From positions 1-34,412 of the forward strand of contig JAEWQC010000330.1 of NCBI GenBank assembly GCA_023399355.1: a stretch of 34,412 bases of DNA. Reading direction: 5' to 3'. This stretch comes from Bacillota bacterium. Lineage in GTDB: Bacteria; Bacillota; Clostridia; Acetivibrionales; DTU013. Position 1 is the first letter of the stretch; the number at the start of each line of letters is the position of its first letter. This document shows positions 15,267 through 24,624 of the stretch, in pieces. Made by a program: the position numbers and the translations under genes. Below the pieces are notes generated by a model. The model was not told the DNA's origin. It worked only from the letters and a program-made list of their open reading frames with translations, and did not search any database.

Positions 15267-17600
15267 TTGACTGTGATGATGTGCTCGATTTGCAAGGAAA
15301 ATTATGCAGTAGTTTTCATAACCAAATTTGTTGACGGCAAGCAGAACCAGGAAGGGCTTTGTTTATCCTGTGCGAAAAAGCAGGGTATCCAGCCTGTCAA
15401 CCAATTGATAGAACAAACCGGCATGTCCGAAGAAGATATTGATAACTTGAACAAGCAGATGGGGAACCTGTTTGACAACATCGATATGGATCTTGGAAAT
15501 CCTGAAACTACTGGTATTGAGCCGGTAAACAACAATAAGGCGAATCCGATTTTTAACTTTATAAACCGTGCATTCCCTAAAAATGAAGAACCCGGGGAGC
15601 CTGCTGATAATCAAAGAGACAGCTTTGATGACAAGGATAATAAAAACGGAACCAGAACCAAGACGCAGGAAAAAAAGAGCCTTAAAAAGAAGAAATATCT
15701 TGACATGTATGGTACAAATCTTACCGACATGGCCCGTGAAGACAAGATCGACAGGGTCATAGGCCGCAACAGGGAAATTGACAGGGTTGTTCAGATTCTC
15801 AATAGAAGGAGCAAAAACAATCCGGTACTTGTTGGTGAACCAGGCGTGGGGAAAACTGCCATTGCAGAGGGACTTGCCGTCAGGATCATCAAACGGCAGG
15901 TTCCAGCCAAACTGTTCAATTCCGAGATTTATCTGCTGGATATGACGGGCATTGTGGCCGGAACGCAGTTCAGAGGCCAGTTTGAGAGCCGCATGAAGGG
16001 AATTATTGAAGAAGCGAAGGCTCTGGGAAATGTGATACTGGTTATAGATGAACTTCATAATATCATGGGAGCCGGGGAAGCGGAAGGGGCCATGAATGCC
16101 GCAAACATCCTCAAACCTGCGCTCTCCAGAGGAGAGATCCAGGTTATCGGAGCTACAACGTTAACGGAGTATCGCAAGCATATTGAAAAGGATTCGGCTC
16201 TTGAGAGAAGATTCCAGCCTGTAATAGTGGATGAACCTTCTGTAGAGGAATCCATAGAAATATTGAAGGGCATCCGGGATTATTATGAAAAATATCATCG
16301 CGTGAAAATCTCTGATGAGGTTATTGAGGCTGCTGTCAAGCTTTCAGAAAGATATATTACCGATAGGTTCCTGCCGGACAAGGCGATTGATGTCATCGAT
16401 GAAGCCGGTTCGAGAGTAAACCTGAAGAATACCGGGCTAGTAGAGCTAGAAGCGCTGAAGGATGAATTGAGGAAGGTGCAGGAAGAAAAGGAATACGCCA
16501 TTTCTGCAGATTCTATTGAGGATTATCAAAAGGCGGCGGATCTCAAAGTGCGTGAATGCAAACTGCTGCAAAATATCAGGGAGTTTGAGGAACGTAATAA
16601 GGAAGATGTGCTGACTGTAGACGACGTTGCTTTTATTGTAGAAACCTGGACGAAAATTCCCGTACAGAAGCTGACGGAGATTGAGGCCGTCAAGCTCATG
16701 AACCTTGAAGAAAGGCTGCATAAGAGGGTCATTGGGCAGCATGAAGCAGTCAAAAGCATCGCAAAAGCCATCAGGAGAAACAGGGCAGGCTTCAGGAAGA
16801 AAAAGAAGCCGTCGTCCTTCATTTTTGTCGGTCCTACAGGAGTGGGCAAAACTGAGCTGGTCAGAGCTCTTGCAGTAGAACTTTTTGAGACGGAAGAAGC
16901 GCTGATCAGACTGGATATGTCCGAGTACATGGAGAAACATACGGTTTCAAAATTGATCGGTTCACCGCCTGGATATGTGGGCTATGATGATGGAGGCCAG
17001 CTTACCGAGAAGGTCAGAAGAAAGCCGTTTTCAGTTATTTTAATGGATGAAATTGAAAAAGCACATCCGGATGTCTTCAATATGCTGCTCCAGATATTTG
17101 AAGATGGCAGATTGACAGACAGTCATGGCCGTGTTGTGAACTTTGAAAATACGATCATCGTACTGACGTCCAATGCGGGAACTACGCTGAAATCAAATGG
17201 AATCGGCTTTGCAAATGACGGCTATAAAGCTCTTGAAAGCAGGGTCAGGGATGTGCTGAAGGAAACCTTCAGACCCGAATTCCTGAACAGGCTTGACGAA
17301 ACGATCGTGTTTACGGAATTGAGCAAGGATGAACTCAAGCAAATCATTGCATTGATGTTTGAAGAGGTGCGTACGGAAGCGCTGCAAAAGGGACTTTCAC
17401 TTAGCTTTTCAGATGCTGTCGCTGACTTTATTCTGGAAAAGGGCTATGACCCGAAGTATGGAGCACGTCCACTAAGACGGACAATCCAAAAGTACGTGGA
17501 GGATGAATTGACCGAGCAATTCTTCCAGGGTTTGTTGAAACCGGGAAGCAATATAGCGGTTGATGTAGCTGAGGGAGTCGTAACATTTGGATCGTTATAA
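15267..17600 (+). CDS. clpE: ATP-dependent Clp protease ATP-binding subunit, ClpE-like
   Basis: This 777-residue Hsp100 unfoldase would feed substrates to ClpP. A small N-terminal zinc finger (Cys6, Cys9, Cys32, Cys35) replaces the Clp-N double repeat, which is the mark of ClpE rather than ClpC. A charged linker leads to AAA domain 1 (Walker A GEPGVGKT near 188, Walker B VILVIDELHNIMGAG), a short UVR-type coiled segment near 400-440, and AAA domain 2 (GPTGVGKT near 522, VILMDEIEKAHP near 590). The IGF tripeptide near residue 645 fits the ClpP-docking loop. The start is uncertain among TTG 15267, GTG 15273 and ATG 15276; AGGAG at 15258-15262 serves the group. It is longer than B. subtilis ClpE, mainly in the linker. 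It has its own promoter and terminator, with no McsA/McsB/CtsR beside it. Confidence 0.92.
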   Translation: MTVMMCSICKENYAVVFITKFVDGKQNQEGLCLSCAKKQGIQPVNQLIEQTGMSEEDIDNLNKQMGNLFDNIDMDLGNPETTGIEPVNNNKANPIFNFINRAFPKNEEPGEPADNQRDSFDDKDNKNGTRTKTQEKKSLKKKKYLDMYGTNLTDMAREDKIDRVIGRNREIDRVVQILNRRSKNNPVLVGEPGVGKTAIAEGLAVRIIKRQVPAKLFNSEIYLLDMTGIVAGTQFRGQFESRMKGIIEEAKALGNVILVIDELHNIMGAGEAEGAMNAANILKPALSRGEIQVIGATTLTEYRKHIEKDSALERRFQPVIVDEPSVEESIEILKGIRDYYEKYHRVKISDEVIEAAVKLSERYITDRFLPDKAIDVIDEAGSRVNLKNTGLVELEALKDELRKVQEEKEYAISADSIEDYQKAADLKVRECKLLQNIREFEERNKEDVLTVDDVAFIVETWTKIPVQKLTEIEAVKLMNLEERLHKRVIGQHEAVKSIAKAIRRNRAGFRKKKKPSSFIFVGPTGVGKTELVRALAVELFETEEALIRLDMSEYMEKHTVSKLIGSPPGYVGYDDGGQLTEKVRRKPFSVILMDEIEKAHPDVFNMLLQIFEDGRLTDSHGRVVNFENTIIVLTSNAGTTLKSNGIGFANDGYKALESRVRDVLKETFRPEFLNRLDETIVFTELSKDELKQIIALMFEEVRTEALQKGLSLSFSDAVADFILEKGYDPKYGARPLRRTIQKYVEDELTEQFFQGLLKPGSNIAVDVAEGVVTFGSL

Positions 17601-17626
17601 TTCAAAACCAATAAAAACCCTCCAAG

Positions 17627-17659
17627 AGAACCGGTAAATAGCCGGTTTTCTTTTTTTTG
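17627..17659 (+). terminator. Rho-independent terminator after clpE
   Basis: AGAACCGG (17627-17634) pairs with CCGGTTTT (17642-17649, with wobble at the base) across a 7-base loop. A run of nine T follows (17651-17658 within it). It isolates clpE from the sugar region downstream. Confidence 0.88.
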
Positions 17660-17708
17660 TACAGTTATATAATTATATATTGATATAGTAGTGTTAAGGG
17701 GTGATATT

Positions 17709-19019
17709 GTGTTCAAATACAGGATACCTCATATAATTGTGTTCATTTTATCAATATCGTTCATATCTGCCTGCTCAGCGACCTCAGTGAAAAATGCGAC
17801 GGATGCGCCCACAGTGGCCGACACTGGCAATCAAAGGACGATTCTCCGGTTTATAAATAGCTGGGGTGGTGTTGACAGTAAGGCGGAAACCTTAAAGAAT
17901 GTATTGGGCCAGTTTACAAAGGACAATCCTGATGTCGTTATAATAAATGAATCTCTTTTCGGAGAGGATTTTTTACCGAAAATAAAAACTGATTTTGCAT
18001 CGGGGAATGATCCTGATGTTTTCGGCCTATGGCCAGGCTCCGACATCAATGCACTTATTAAAGCTAAAAAGGTTGCCGATCTGACTACCCTGCTTGATGA
18101 GAATTTCGAGTGGAAGCACAGTTTTAATCCTGCAATGTGGGATTATACGACACAAAATGGCAGAATCTACGGGCTGCCGGTAGAAGTCATCTTTGAGTGC
18201 ATGTTTATTAACAGGGATTTATTCGACAAATACAATATACCTGTGCCACAGGATTTTGAAGGTCTCAAGTCGGCGGTTCTGAGTTTCAGAGAGCATGCTA
18301 TCGTGCCGATAGCCTTTAATACATACAGTGAAGGTACCTATTTATATCAGAGCCTGGTTGCAATTATAGGCGGCAAGCATGATACGGAATATCCGTTCAG
18401 TAAAAATACTGTCAAGTCCTGTTATGTCACCGCCATGCAGTATGTGAAGGAGCTTTACGACCTGAAGGCTTTCCCGCCGGATTGCTTTACCATGACCAAT
18501 AATGAAAGAAATGTGCTTTTTAAGGAAAAGAAGGCGGCAATGATTGTTCAGGGATCATGGTTCATCGGGGACTTTGATGCGGAAGACCATACTGTGGATA
18601 TCATTCCTGTACCATACATAAAGGGGTATAAAGGGCCGGAGGGAACAATGGTTTACGGACTTGGCGGCGGTTCTTTCCATATGAGCGCTGCTGCTGAAGA
18701 CGACCCGGCAAAACAGGATGCCTCGGTAAGACTTCTTAAAAGGTTGACATCACCTGAAACCGCAGCGCTGTTTGCGTCAGAGACAGGCATGATCAGCAAT
18801 GTCAATATAGACAGCTACAACGTCCATTACAGGGATCTGACCGTCAAAGGGAAAAAAATGCTGGAGGATTCAAAGCTGCTTGTCGGCCCCGCCGATTCTT
18901 TCGTCGACAGGACTTCCTGGGAAGCAGATATCGCGGTTCGATTCCCATATTTTCTGATGGGAATGGAAGACGCCGGGAGCATTTGGACTAAAGCTATAGA
19001 ACACGGCATCATTCCATAG
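17709..19019 (+). CDS. Lipoprotein extracellular solute-binding protein (family 1), probable sensor partner
   Basis: The product has 436 residues from the GTG at 17709, which has AAGGGGTG at 17696-17703 before it; a GTG at 17691 lies upstream of that site. The N terminus is a lipoprotein signal ending in ISAC (lipid on Cys about 18). The mature part is a sugar-type periplasmic binding fold of the SBP_bac_1/8 kind (FINSWGG, then DPDVFGLWPG near 110, GLPVEVIFECMFINRDLFDKYNIP near 165, and FKEKKAAMIVQGSWFIGDF near 275). It is directly followed by a YesM-type kinase and a YesN-type regulator, while the permeases further on have their own binding protein at 24625. This suggests a ligand-sensing rather than a transport role, as for the XylFII-LytS-YesN system. 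Transport use remains possible. Confidence 0.88.
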   Translation: MFKYRIPHIIVFILSISFISACSATSVKNATDAPTVADTGNQRTILRFINSWGGVDSKAETLKNVLGQFTKDNPDVVIINESLFGEDFLPKIKTDFASGNDPDVFGLWPGSDINALIKAKKVADLTTLLDENFEWKHSFNPAMWDYTTQNGRIYGLPVEVIFECMFINRDLFDKYNIPVPQDFEGLKSAVLSFREHAIVPIAFNTYSEGTYLYQSLVAIIGGKHDTEYPFSKNTVKSCYVTAMQYVKELYDLKAFPPDCFTMTNNERNVLFKEKKAAMIVQGSWFIGDFDAEDHTVDIIPVPYIKGYKGPEGTMVYGLGGGSFHMSAAAEDDPAKQDASVRLLKRLTSPETAALFASETGMISNVNIDSYNVHYRDLTVKGKKMLEDSKLLVGPADSFVDRTSWEADIAVRFPYFLMGMEDAGSIWTKAIEHGIIP

Positions 19020-19055
19020 GAATAAAAGTCATTTATTTTGTATGGAGGCAAACAA

Positions 19056-20891
19056 ATGAAGCGTCCTCACACAGGACTACTCAAGCTTTACAGGAATCTT
19101 CCGATCAGAAACAAGCTGGTACTGGTGCTGTACATTCAGATACTCATACCGCTGATACTCATCGGTTATTTGAGCTATAAAAACTCTGAGGGCATCATTA
19201 TGGAAAAATCGACGGATTATTCCAGAGATATCCTGAACATGATCCAATTAAGGCTGAATGATTATATCAGCAACCTTACCAGCATCTCACAGGATCTTCT
19301 TTATGATGATAAACTATATGATGTGCTTAATACAAACCCCAGTATTATTGACCCAATCAGGTGGTTTGAGAATGGGAACATGGTCAACAGCCATTTAAAG
19401 ATGGTTGTAATCTCCAGGGAGGAAATACGTGCAATATGTATTTTCGATAATAAAGGCAGGACCTATTATGCTCCGGACAACAGCCGGAAAGCAAAATCCA
19501 AAGACGATATACCTTATGCGCAAATACTGAAAGAGGCCAGGTTACAAAAGGCCAAGCCCTTCATTTACCTTGTTTCGGAAGACAGAAAGATAAAAGATAT
19601 TTACCTGGCAAGGCAAATTAATGACAGAGACAATTTTAGCGAACTTGGACTTATAGTCATGCAGGTTAAAACGGAAGTCCTTGATCAGGTATATCAGGGA
19701 CTCACCGGCAATCTTCAGAATATTTTAATCCTATCGTCGGATAATAAATTAATTGCCAGCAGAGACATTAATGATCCGGCTATTTTTTCAGATGTGCTGA
19801 TGGATAACATAAATGGTGATAACGGCGCTAAAATAAACTCCAAAGCAGGATTATTCGTTTCATATATGACATTGAAAAGCGTAGGATGGAAAGTTGTTGC
19901 TTACATCGAAATCGACGAGCTTTACAAGGATGCATATACACTGCGGCGTATCATCATTATGCTGTGTGCTGTCTGTGTACTGCTCCTGTCGGTTATTACC
20001 ACCATTATCGCTCTGGATTTTGTAAACCCGATCAATAAACTGGTTAAAGGAATGAAGAAGGTGCAGGCTGGCGAAAGCAATGTATATATAAAGGTAGACA
20101 GGGAAGATGAACTGGGCTTTTTGAATAAGGCTTTTAATGAAATGTCCGGCGAAATACACCATCTTGTCAATTGGGTATACAGGGAACAACTCACACGCAA
20201 GGAGGCCGAACTAAAGGCTTTGCAGTCGCAGATCAATCCTCATTTTCTCTTCAATACTCTGGAGGCTATAAACTGGATGGCTCAACTAAACAATGTCCCG
20301 GAAATCAGCAGTACGGTTTCTGACTTATCCGACCTTATGGAGGCGAGCATTGGCAGGGATGACCGATTGATTTCCATTGTTGAGGAATTTACCTATGCAG
20401 ATAAATATATTTCACTGCAAAAGAGAAGATTTGGTGACAGAATCGTATTAATCAAAAATGTCCAGGAAGAAGCGGCAGAGATAAAAATTCCCAGACTGCT
20501 GGTTCAGCCGCTCATTGAAAATGCAGTATACCATGGCATTGAAAGAACACGAGGAAAAGGTATCATCAAACTGAATGCATTTAAAACAGAAGATAAAGTC
20601 TCAATCGAGGTTATGGACAATGGTTCAGGTATGAACCGCGATGAACTCGAACAGTTGAACGACCGGTTGTCGATGGATAACGACACCTATTTCAGGATGC
20701 TTGGCGAAAAGAAAAACAGAAGTATTGGAATAGAAAATGTAAACAGAAGAATCAAACTGTTTTATGGAGAAAAATACGGTCTTGTTATTGAGAGCGAGGA
20801 GGGAAGCTATACCAGAGCCATAGTCACTGTGCCATGTGACACAAACACTTTCAGGGAGGGTTTCTATGTTCAAGGTGTTGATAATAGATGA
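19056..20891 (+). CDS. Sensor histidine kinase, YesM/LytS-like (HPK7/8 type)
   Basis: The 611-residue membrane kinase starts at the ATG at 19056 (GGAGG at 19044-19048); a TTG at 19038 lies before the ribosome site and is rejected. One membrane helix is near residues 22-45, followed by an extracellular Cache-like sensor region of about 240 residues and a second helix near 295-320. A HAMP domain (FVNPINKLVKGMKKVQAG, EDELGFLNKAFNEM) spans about 325-375. The His_kinase segment ALQSQINPHFLFNTLEAINW has His 396 as phosphate acceptor. The ATPase domain shows QPLIENAVYHGI (N box) and VMDNGSGM (G1). The last 26 bases overlap the response regulator gene. Autophosphorylation and transfer to the adjacent YesN-type regulator is the expected role. 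Confidence 0.95.
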   Translation: MKRPHTGLLKLYRNLPIRNKLVLVLYIQILIPLILIGYLSYKNSEGIIMEKSTDYSRDILNMIQLRLNDYISNLTSISQDLLYDDKLYDVLNTNPSIIDPIRWFENGNMVNSHLKMVVISREEIRAICIFDNKGRTYYAPDNSRKAKSKDDIPYAQILKEARLQKAKPFIYLVSEDRKIKDIYLARQINDRDNFSELGLIVMQVKTEVLDQVYQGLTGNLQNILILSSDNKLIASRDINDPAIFSDVLMDNINGDNGAKINSKAGLFVSYMTLKSVGWKVVAYIEIDELYKDAYTLRRIIIMLCAVCVLLLSVITTIIALDFVNPINKLVKGMKKVQAGESNVYIKVDREDELGFLNKAFNEMSGEIHHLVNWVYREQLTRKEAELKALQSQINPHFLFNTLEAINWMAQLNNVPEISSTVSDLSDLMEASIGRDDRLISIVEEFTYADKYISLQKRRFGDRIVLIKNVQEEAAEIKIPRLLVQPLIENAVYHGIERTRGKGIIKLNAFKTEDKVSIEVMDNGSGMNRDELEQLNDRLSMDNDTYFRMLGEKKNRSIGIENVNRRIKLFYGEKYGLVIESEEGSYTRAIVTVPCDTNTFREGFYVQGVDNR

Positions 20892-22485
20892 TGAACCGAT
20901 TATTCGAAAAGGGCTGAGAAATATTATCAATTGGAATAACTTCGGATGTGAGGTTGCAGGTGAGGCAGGGGATGGACATGAAGGCGGCGAACTTATACGC
21001 AAGCTGCTTCCTGATATTATCATAACCGATATAAAGATGCCTGAGGTTGATGGCCTTTCAATGCTGCGTGAAATAAAAAGTTGCGTACCGGACAGCAAAA
21101 TAATTATCCTTACGGGACACCGCGATTTCGAATATGCCCAGGAAGCTCTAAAACTGGGAGCTTTTGATTTTCTGCTCAAGCCTTCAAAACTTGAGAAGCT
21201 GACATCAGTGATCTCAAAGGCTGTGAAGGAATTGAAATTCCAGAAGGAAAGAATTGAGGAATTCCAAAAACTGCAGGTGCTTTTTCAGCAAAACATCCCG
21301 GTGCTTCGTGAGAAATTTCTATATGATGTTATTTATGAGATTAATTCAAATGAAGAAGACATACTTGGAAAGCTTGAGCTTTTTGGCATCACAACGGATA
21401 ATTTCTACATGCTCATTATCCAAAATGATGCCGAAGATGCACATAACAAGGAAATATCACAGTATGACAGGCATCTGTATCAGTTTGGAATTATTAATAC
21501 CTTCAGCGAAGTATTCTCTGAGAATTTTAAGGTTATCAGCATAACATTGAACAATATGGGTATTGCTTTCCTTGTTATGCCATTAATAAATACTGAAGAC
21601 ATTATTGAACTGATGGATGGAAGATGTTCCTACCTTCAGGACATCATACGGAATTGTTTCGGCTTCACCGTTACGATAGCAGTGAGCTCCGAAGGCAAAG
21701 TGCCGACTCAGCTGCCTTTGAAATTCAAGGAGTGCAGGGAAGCGCTGGAGCATAAATTCTACCTTGGAAATAATTCGATTATTTTCCACAATGATATGAG
21801 CACCTTTTTTAAATATGACGACCATTCGCTGCTCGAAAAGCTGCAGAAAGCGCTTCTTGAAGGAGTTAAATCAGGCAACCTGCCCTCTGTTACAGAAAGG
21901 CTGAATGACATTTTCAGCCATATCAAGGGAACCGATCCAACAGGAAAGGAATATATCAAGGATTTTTTTTGGAATACCATCTCCTCGATAAACAATATCA
22001 GGATGTCTCTTCCTTCCGTTAATAATGATAAAAAGGTCGAATACGCAGAATTAAGCGGTCTTTACGGCCTAATCGAGAAATGTTCGAATGCAGACGAACT
22101 CAATATGATACTTGAAGAAGCTGCACGAAGTGTGGCTGCCAAGGTCAACAGCTACAACAACAAGAGTATTAAGCTGATACTGCGCAAGGCGATGGAATAT
22201 TTGCATTTGCATTATTTTGAGCAGGTTACCCTCAATGAGATTGCCGAATATACCTATGTCAGCACCTATTATATAAGCAGGATGTTCAAAAGGGAAATGG
22301 GTAAAAATTTTGTTGACTGCCTTAATGAAATCAGAATAGATAAAGCGAAAGAAATGCTGAAGGATGTTCGCTTTAAAACTTATGAGGTGGCTGAAAAGGT
22401 TGGAATACCGGATTCGCACTATTTTTCGAAGCTGTTTAAGAAATATGAGGGAGTGACTCCTACAGAATTTCGTGACTATAGATAA
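20866..22485 (+). CDS. AraC-type response regulator, YesN-like
   Basis: The product has 539 residues from the ATG at 20866, preceded by AGGGAGGG at 20853-20860; a GTG at 20836 is too far upstream. The receiver domain (residues 1-120) has the acidic pair DDEP at 9-12, the phospho-acceptor Asp 55 in TDIKMPEVDG, and Lys 105 in LLKPSKLE. A middle region of about 300 residues is of the kind common in YesN proteins. The end is a double AraC helix-turn-helix (about 438-539: VTLNEIAEYTYVSTYYISRMFKREMG, then YEVAEKVGIPDSHYFSKLFKKYEGVTPTEFRDY, shown here as two motifs). It is coupled to the kinase by a 26-base overlap and probably activates the permease operon downstream. Confidence 0.95.
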   Translation: MFKVLIIDDEPIIRKGLRNIINWNNFGCEVAGEAGDGHEGGELIRKLLPDIIITDIKMPEVDGLSMLREIKSCVPDSKIIILTGHRDFEYAQEALKLGAFDFLLKPSKLEKLTSVISKAVKELKFQKERIEEFQKLQVLFQQNIPVLREKFLYDVIYEINSNEEDILGKLELFGITTDNFYMLIIQNDAEDAHNKEISQYDRHLYQFGIINTFSEVFSENFKVISITLNNMGIAFLVMPLINTEDIIELMDGRCSYLQDIIRNCFGFTVTIAVSSEGKVPTQLPLKFKECREALEHKFYLGNNSIIFHNDMSTFFKYDDHSLLEKLQKALLEGVKSGNLPSVTERLNDIFSHIKGTDPTGKEYIKDFFWNTISSINNIRMSLPSVNNDKKVEYAELSGLYGLIEKCSNADELNMILEEAARSVAAKVNSYNNKSIKLILRKAMEYLHLHYFEQVTLNEIAEYTYVSTYYISRMFKREMGKNFVDCLNEIRIDKAKEMLKDVRFKTYEVAEKVGIPDSHYFSKLFKKYEGVTPTEFRDYR

Positions 22486-22497
22486 TGGTACGATGGT

Positions 22498-22523
22498 GTA
22501 AAATCTTGTTGTAAAATCTTGTT
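22498..22523. repeat. 13-bp direct repeat, two copies
   Basis: GTAAAATCTTGTT occurs at 22498-22510 and again at 22511-22523, in the gap between the response regulator and the first permease. Its position upstream of the permease genes and the head-to-tail arrangement would fit a binding site for the AraC-type regulator, since such regulators bind direct repeats. The spacing is shorter than the usual 21-bp unit. Confidence 0.5.
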
Positions 22524-22585
22524 GCCCATTAAAGCAAGTATTTGCACGAATATGCAATTCATTCTATTTATCAAACATGCCGGCT

Positions 22586-22662
22586 ATTGTAACATAAAAC
22601 CAACGATTAAGTGCTTCATGTCGTATGCTCATGGCGTGAACATGAAAAGGTGATGTTACAAT
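22586..22662 (+). promoter_or_regulatory. Leader inverted repeat pairing the start codon region of the permease gene
   Basis: ATTGTAACAT (22586-22595) and ATGTTACAAT (22653-22662) are a perfect 10-base inverted repeat, and the second arm ends inside the permease start codon (22661-22663). A nested pair TTCATG (22615-22620) and CATGAA (22641-22646) lies within. The ribosome site AAAGGTG (22646-22652) sits between the two right arms. Folded in the mRNA, this would hold the start site closed; as DNA the arms could instead be an operator. Confidence 0.5.
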
Positions 22663-23635
22663 GAATACTTCAGTTTCCGCAGAAACACAATGGACCCCGA
22701 AACACAAAAAAGGTTTTTTTAAAGAACTCAAATCGCAATGGCCGCTTTTCGTCATGCTTTCGCCTGGATTGCTTGTATTGCTGGTCAACAATTACCTGCC
22801 AATGTTTGGTATCGTTATTGCTTTTAAGGATTACAGGTACTATGGCAATTTTATTACAAACCTGATAAAAAGCAAATGGGTGGGATTCGACAATTTTAAG
22901 TTTTTCTTCGCCACGCCTTATGCCGCTTCAATTACATTTAACACGATAGCCTATAATCTGGTGTTTATTTTTCTGGGACTTGTGATTCCTGTTGCTTTTG
23001 CGTTAGCTCTGAATGAACTTACGAATAAAAAGCTGGCAAAAGCATATCAAAGCTTTTTGTTTTTACCGTACTTCCTATCATGGATTATTGTGAGCTATCT
23101 GGCCTATTCTCTTTTCAACATTGAACATGGTTTTATCAACATCAGCGTACTTGCCCCTCTGGGGGTTAAGCCTGTCAGATGGTACTTCGAGCCTGTTTAC
23201 TGGCCGTTCATACTGACATTCTTCCAGGTCTGGAAGTACACCGGCTACAATGTAGTCGTATATTTAGCTGCGATTTCGGGGATAGACTCTGAATATTATG
23301 AAGCCGCTTCAATAGATGGAGCGACAAAATGGCAGCAGATTCGAAATATAACACTGCCGATGCTGCAGCCAATCATGATCATCATGGTGCTGTTTGCGGT
23401 AGGCAGGATATTTAATGCGGATTTCGGCCTCTTCTACAATGTTCCGAGAAATAGCGGCGCATTGCATACTGTAACCGATGTCATAGATACCTATGTTTAT
23501 AAAACGCTAAGCGATACCAATAACCTTGGAATGGCAGCAGCTGCAGGTGCGTATCAAGCCGTAATCGGGTGCATAACAGTATTTTCTGCAAACTTTGTGG
23601 TAAGAAAGATTGACAATGACAAGGCATTGTTCTAA
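22661..23635 (+). CDS. ABC transporter permease, LplB/YteP-like
   Basis: The 324-residue integral membrane subunit of a carbohydrate ABC importer (CUT1) resembles LplB. A short cytosolic start is followed by six hydrophobic helices. The conserved cytosolic EAA loop YYEAASIDGATKWQQIRNITLPM lies near residues 212-234 and contacts the ATPase. The start ATG at 22661 follows AAAGGTG. The stop lies 10 bases before the start of the second permease with AGGAGG between, so the two are co-transcribed. Substrates of this subgroup are plant-cell-wall oligosaccharides; the exact one is not visible. Confidence 0.95.
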   Translation: MNTSVSAETQWTPKHKKGFFKELKSQWPLFVMLSPGLLVLLVNNYLPMFGIVIAFKDYRYYGNFITNLIKSKWVGFDNFKFFFATPYAASITFNTIAYNLVFIFLGLVIPVAFALALNELTNKKLAKAYQSFLFLPYFLSWIIVSYLAYSLFNIEHGFINISVLAPLGVKPVRWYFEPVYWPFILTFFQVWKYTGYNVVVYLAAISGIDSEYYEAASIDGATKWQQIRNITLPMLQPIMIIMVLFAVGRIFNADFGLFYNVPRNSGALHTVTDVIDTYVYKTLSDTNNLGMAAAAGAYQAVIGCITVFSANFVVRKIDNDKALF

Positions 23636-23645
23636 GGAGGACTAT

Positions 23646-24569
23646 ATGTACAACGAAGCCGGCAATATAAAAAAGGGAATGAACAACGGCATATCAACCG
23701 GAGCCAATATACTGCTGCACACAATGTTTATCCTATGTGTAATCGTTTGTATAGCTCCACTGATCCTGGTCGTTTCCACTTCCTTAACCGATGAAATGAC
23801 TATATTACTAAAAGGCTATAATTTTATACCCAGAAAGTTTTCCATCAGTTCATACCAATACATTTTGGATGGTGGACATACTATTTGGCAGGCGTATGGG
23901 GTATCCATATTTGTAACCATCATTGGCACACTTATTGGTATAATGACGATTTGCATGTACGCTTACCCTCTTTCAAGATCCGGCTTTAGGTACAAGAGCC
24001 AGTTTGCTTTCATTGCCTATTTTACCATGATATTCGGTGGCGGGCTTGTACCGTGGTATATGGTCTATACCCACTTGCTGCCGGATGTTAAAAACAGCAT
24101 TTGGATACTTATTATCCCCTATCTCATGAATGCATGGTATGTGCTTATTATGAGGACATTTTTCAAAACGACTATACCTGAATCAGTTCTTGAAGCGGCA
24201 CGTATCGATGGTGCCGGTGAATTCAGAACATTTTTTGTGATTGTCCTGCCGCTATGTAAAGCAGGTCTTGCAACGATTGGACTCTTTTGTACCCTTGGAT
24301 ACTGGAATGACTGGTATCTGCCCCTGGTATTCGTCAATAATCCAAAGCTTTATAATATACAATTTTTGATGTACCAAACGCTTATGAGCATACAGTTCTT
24401 AAGCAGCGGTGGTAATTTCAGCGGTGCGTCGGCTGCACTGGGAGAACTTCCGAGTGAAGGTGCCAGAATGGCCATTGCAGTTATGTCAATAGGGCCAATC
24501 GTGCTTGCCTATCCCTTTTTCCAGAAGTATTTTATCAAGGGCCTGACGGTAGGGGCTGTTAAAGGGTGA
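23646..24569 (+). CDS. ABC transporter permease, LplC/YtcP-like
   Basis: The 307-residue second membrane subunit starts at the ATG at 23646 (AAGGAGG at 23634-23640); an upstream in-frame ATG at 23610 overlaps the previous gene and lacks a site. Six hydrophobic segments are present, with the EAA loop VLEAARIDGAGEFRTFFVIVLPL near residues 185-207 and the C-terminal FFQKYFIKGLTVGAVKG that is typical of the LplC/YtcP subgroup. It pairs with the permease before it and the binding protein after it. A hairpin overlaps its stop codon. Confidence 0.95.
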   Translation: MYNEAGNIKKGMNNGISTGANILLHTMFILCVIVCIAPLILVVSTSLTDEMTILLKGYNFIPRKFSISSYQYILDGGHTIWQAYGVSIFVTIIGTLIGIMTICMYAYPLSRSGFRYKSQFAFIAYFTMIFGGGLVPWYMVYTHLLPDVKNSIWILIIPYLMNAWYVLIMRTFFKTTIPESVLEAARIDGAGEFRTFFVIVLPLCKAGLATIGLFCTLGYWNDWYLPLVFVNNPKLYNIQFLMYQTLMSIQFLSSGGNFSGASAALGELPSEGARMAIAVMSIGPIVLAYPFFQKYFIKGLTVGAVKG

Positions 24570-24593
24570 TCCCGTAAATATCATTACGGATCA
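24567..24593 (+). promoter_or_regulatory. Intercistronic hairpin between permease and binding-protein genes
   Basis: TGATCCCGTAA (24567-24577, starting at the permease stop codon) pairs with TTACGGATCA (24584-24593), with one bulged C and a 6-base loop. No T-run follows, so it is not a simple terminator. Such hairpins between transporter genes often stabilise or separate mRNA segments, giving the binding protein a different level from the permeases. Confidence 0.55.
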
Positions 24594-24624
24594 TATATAA
24601 AATATATTAAAGGAGGTATTTCCA

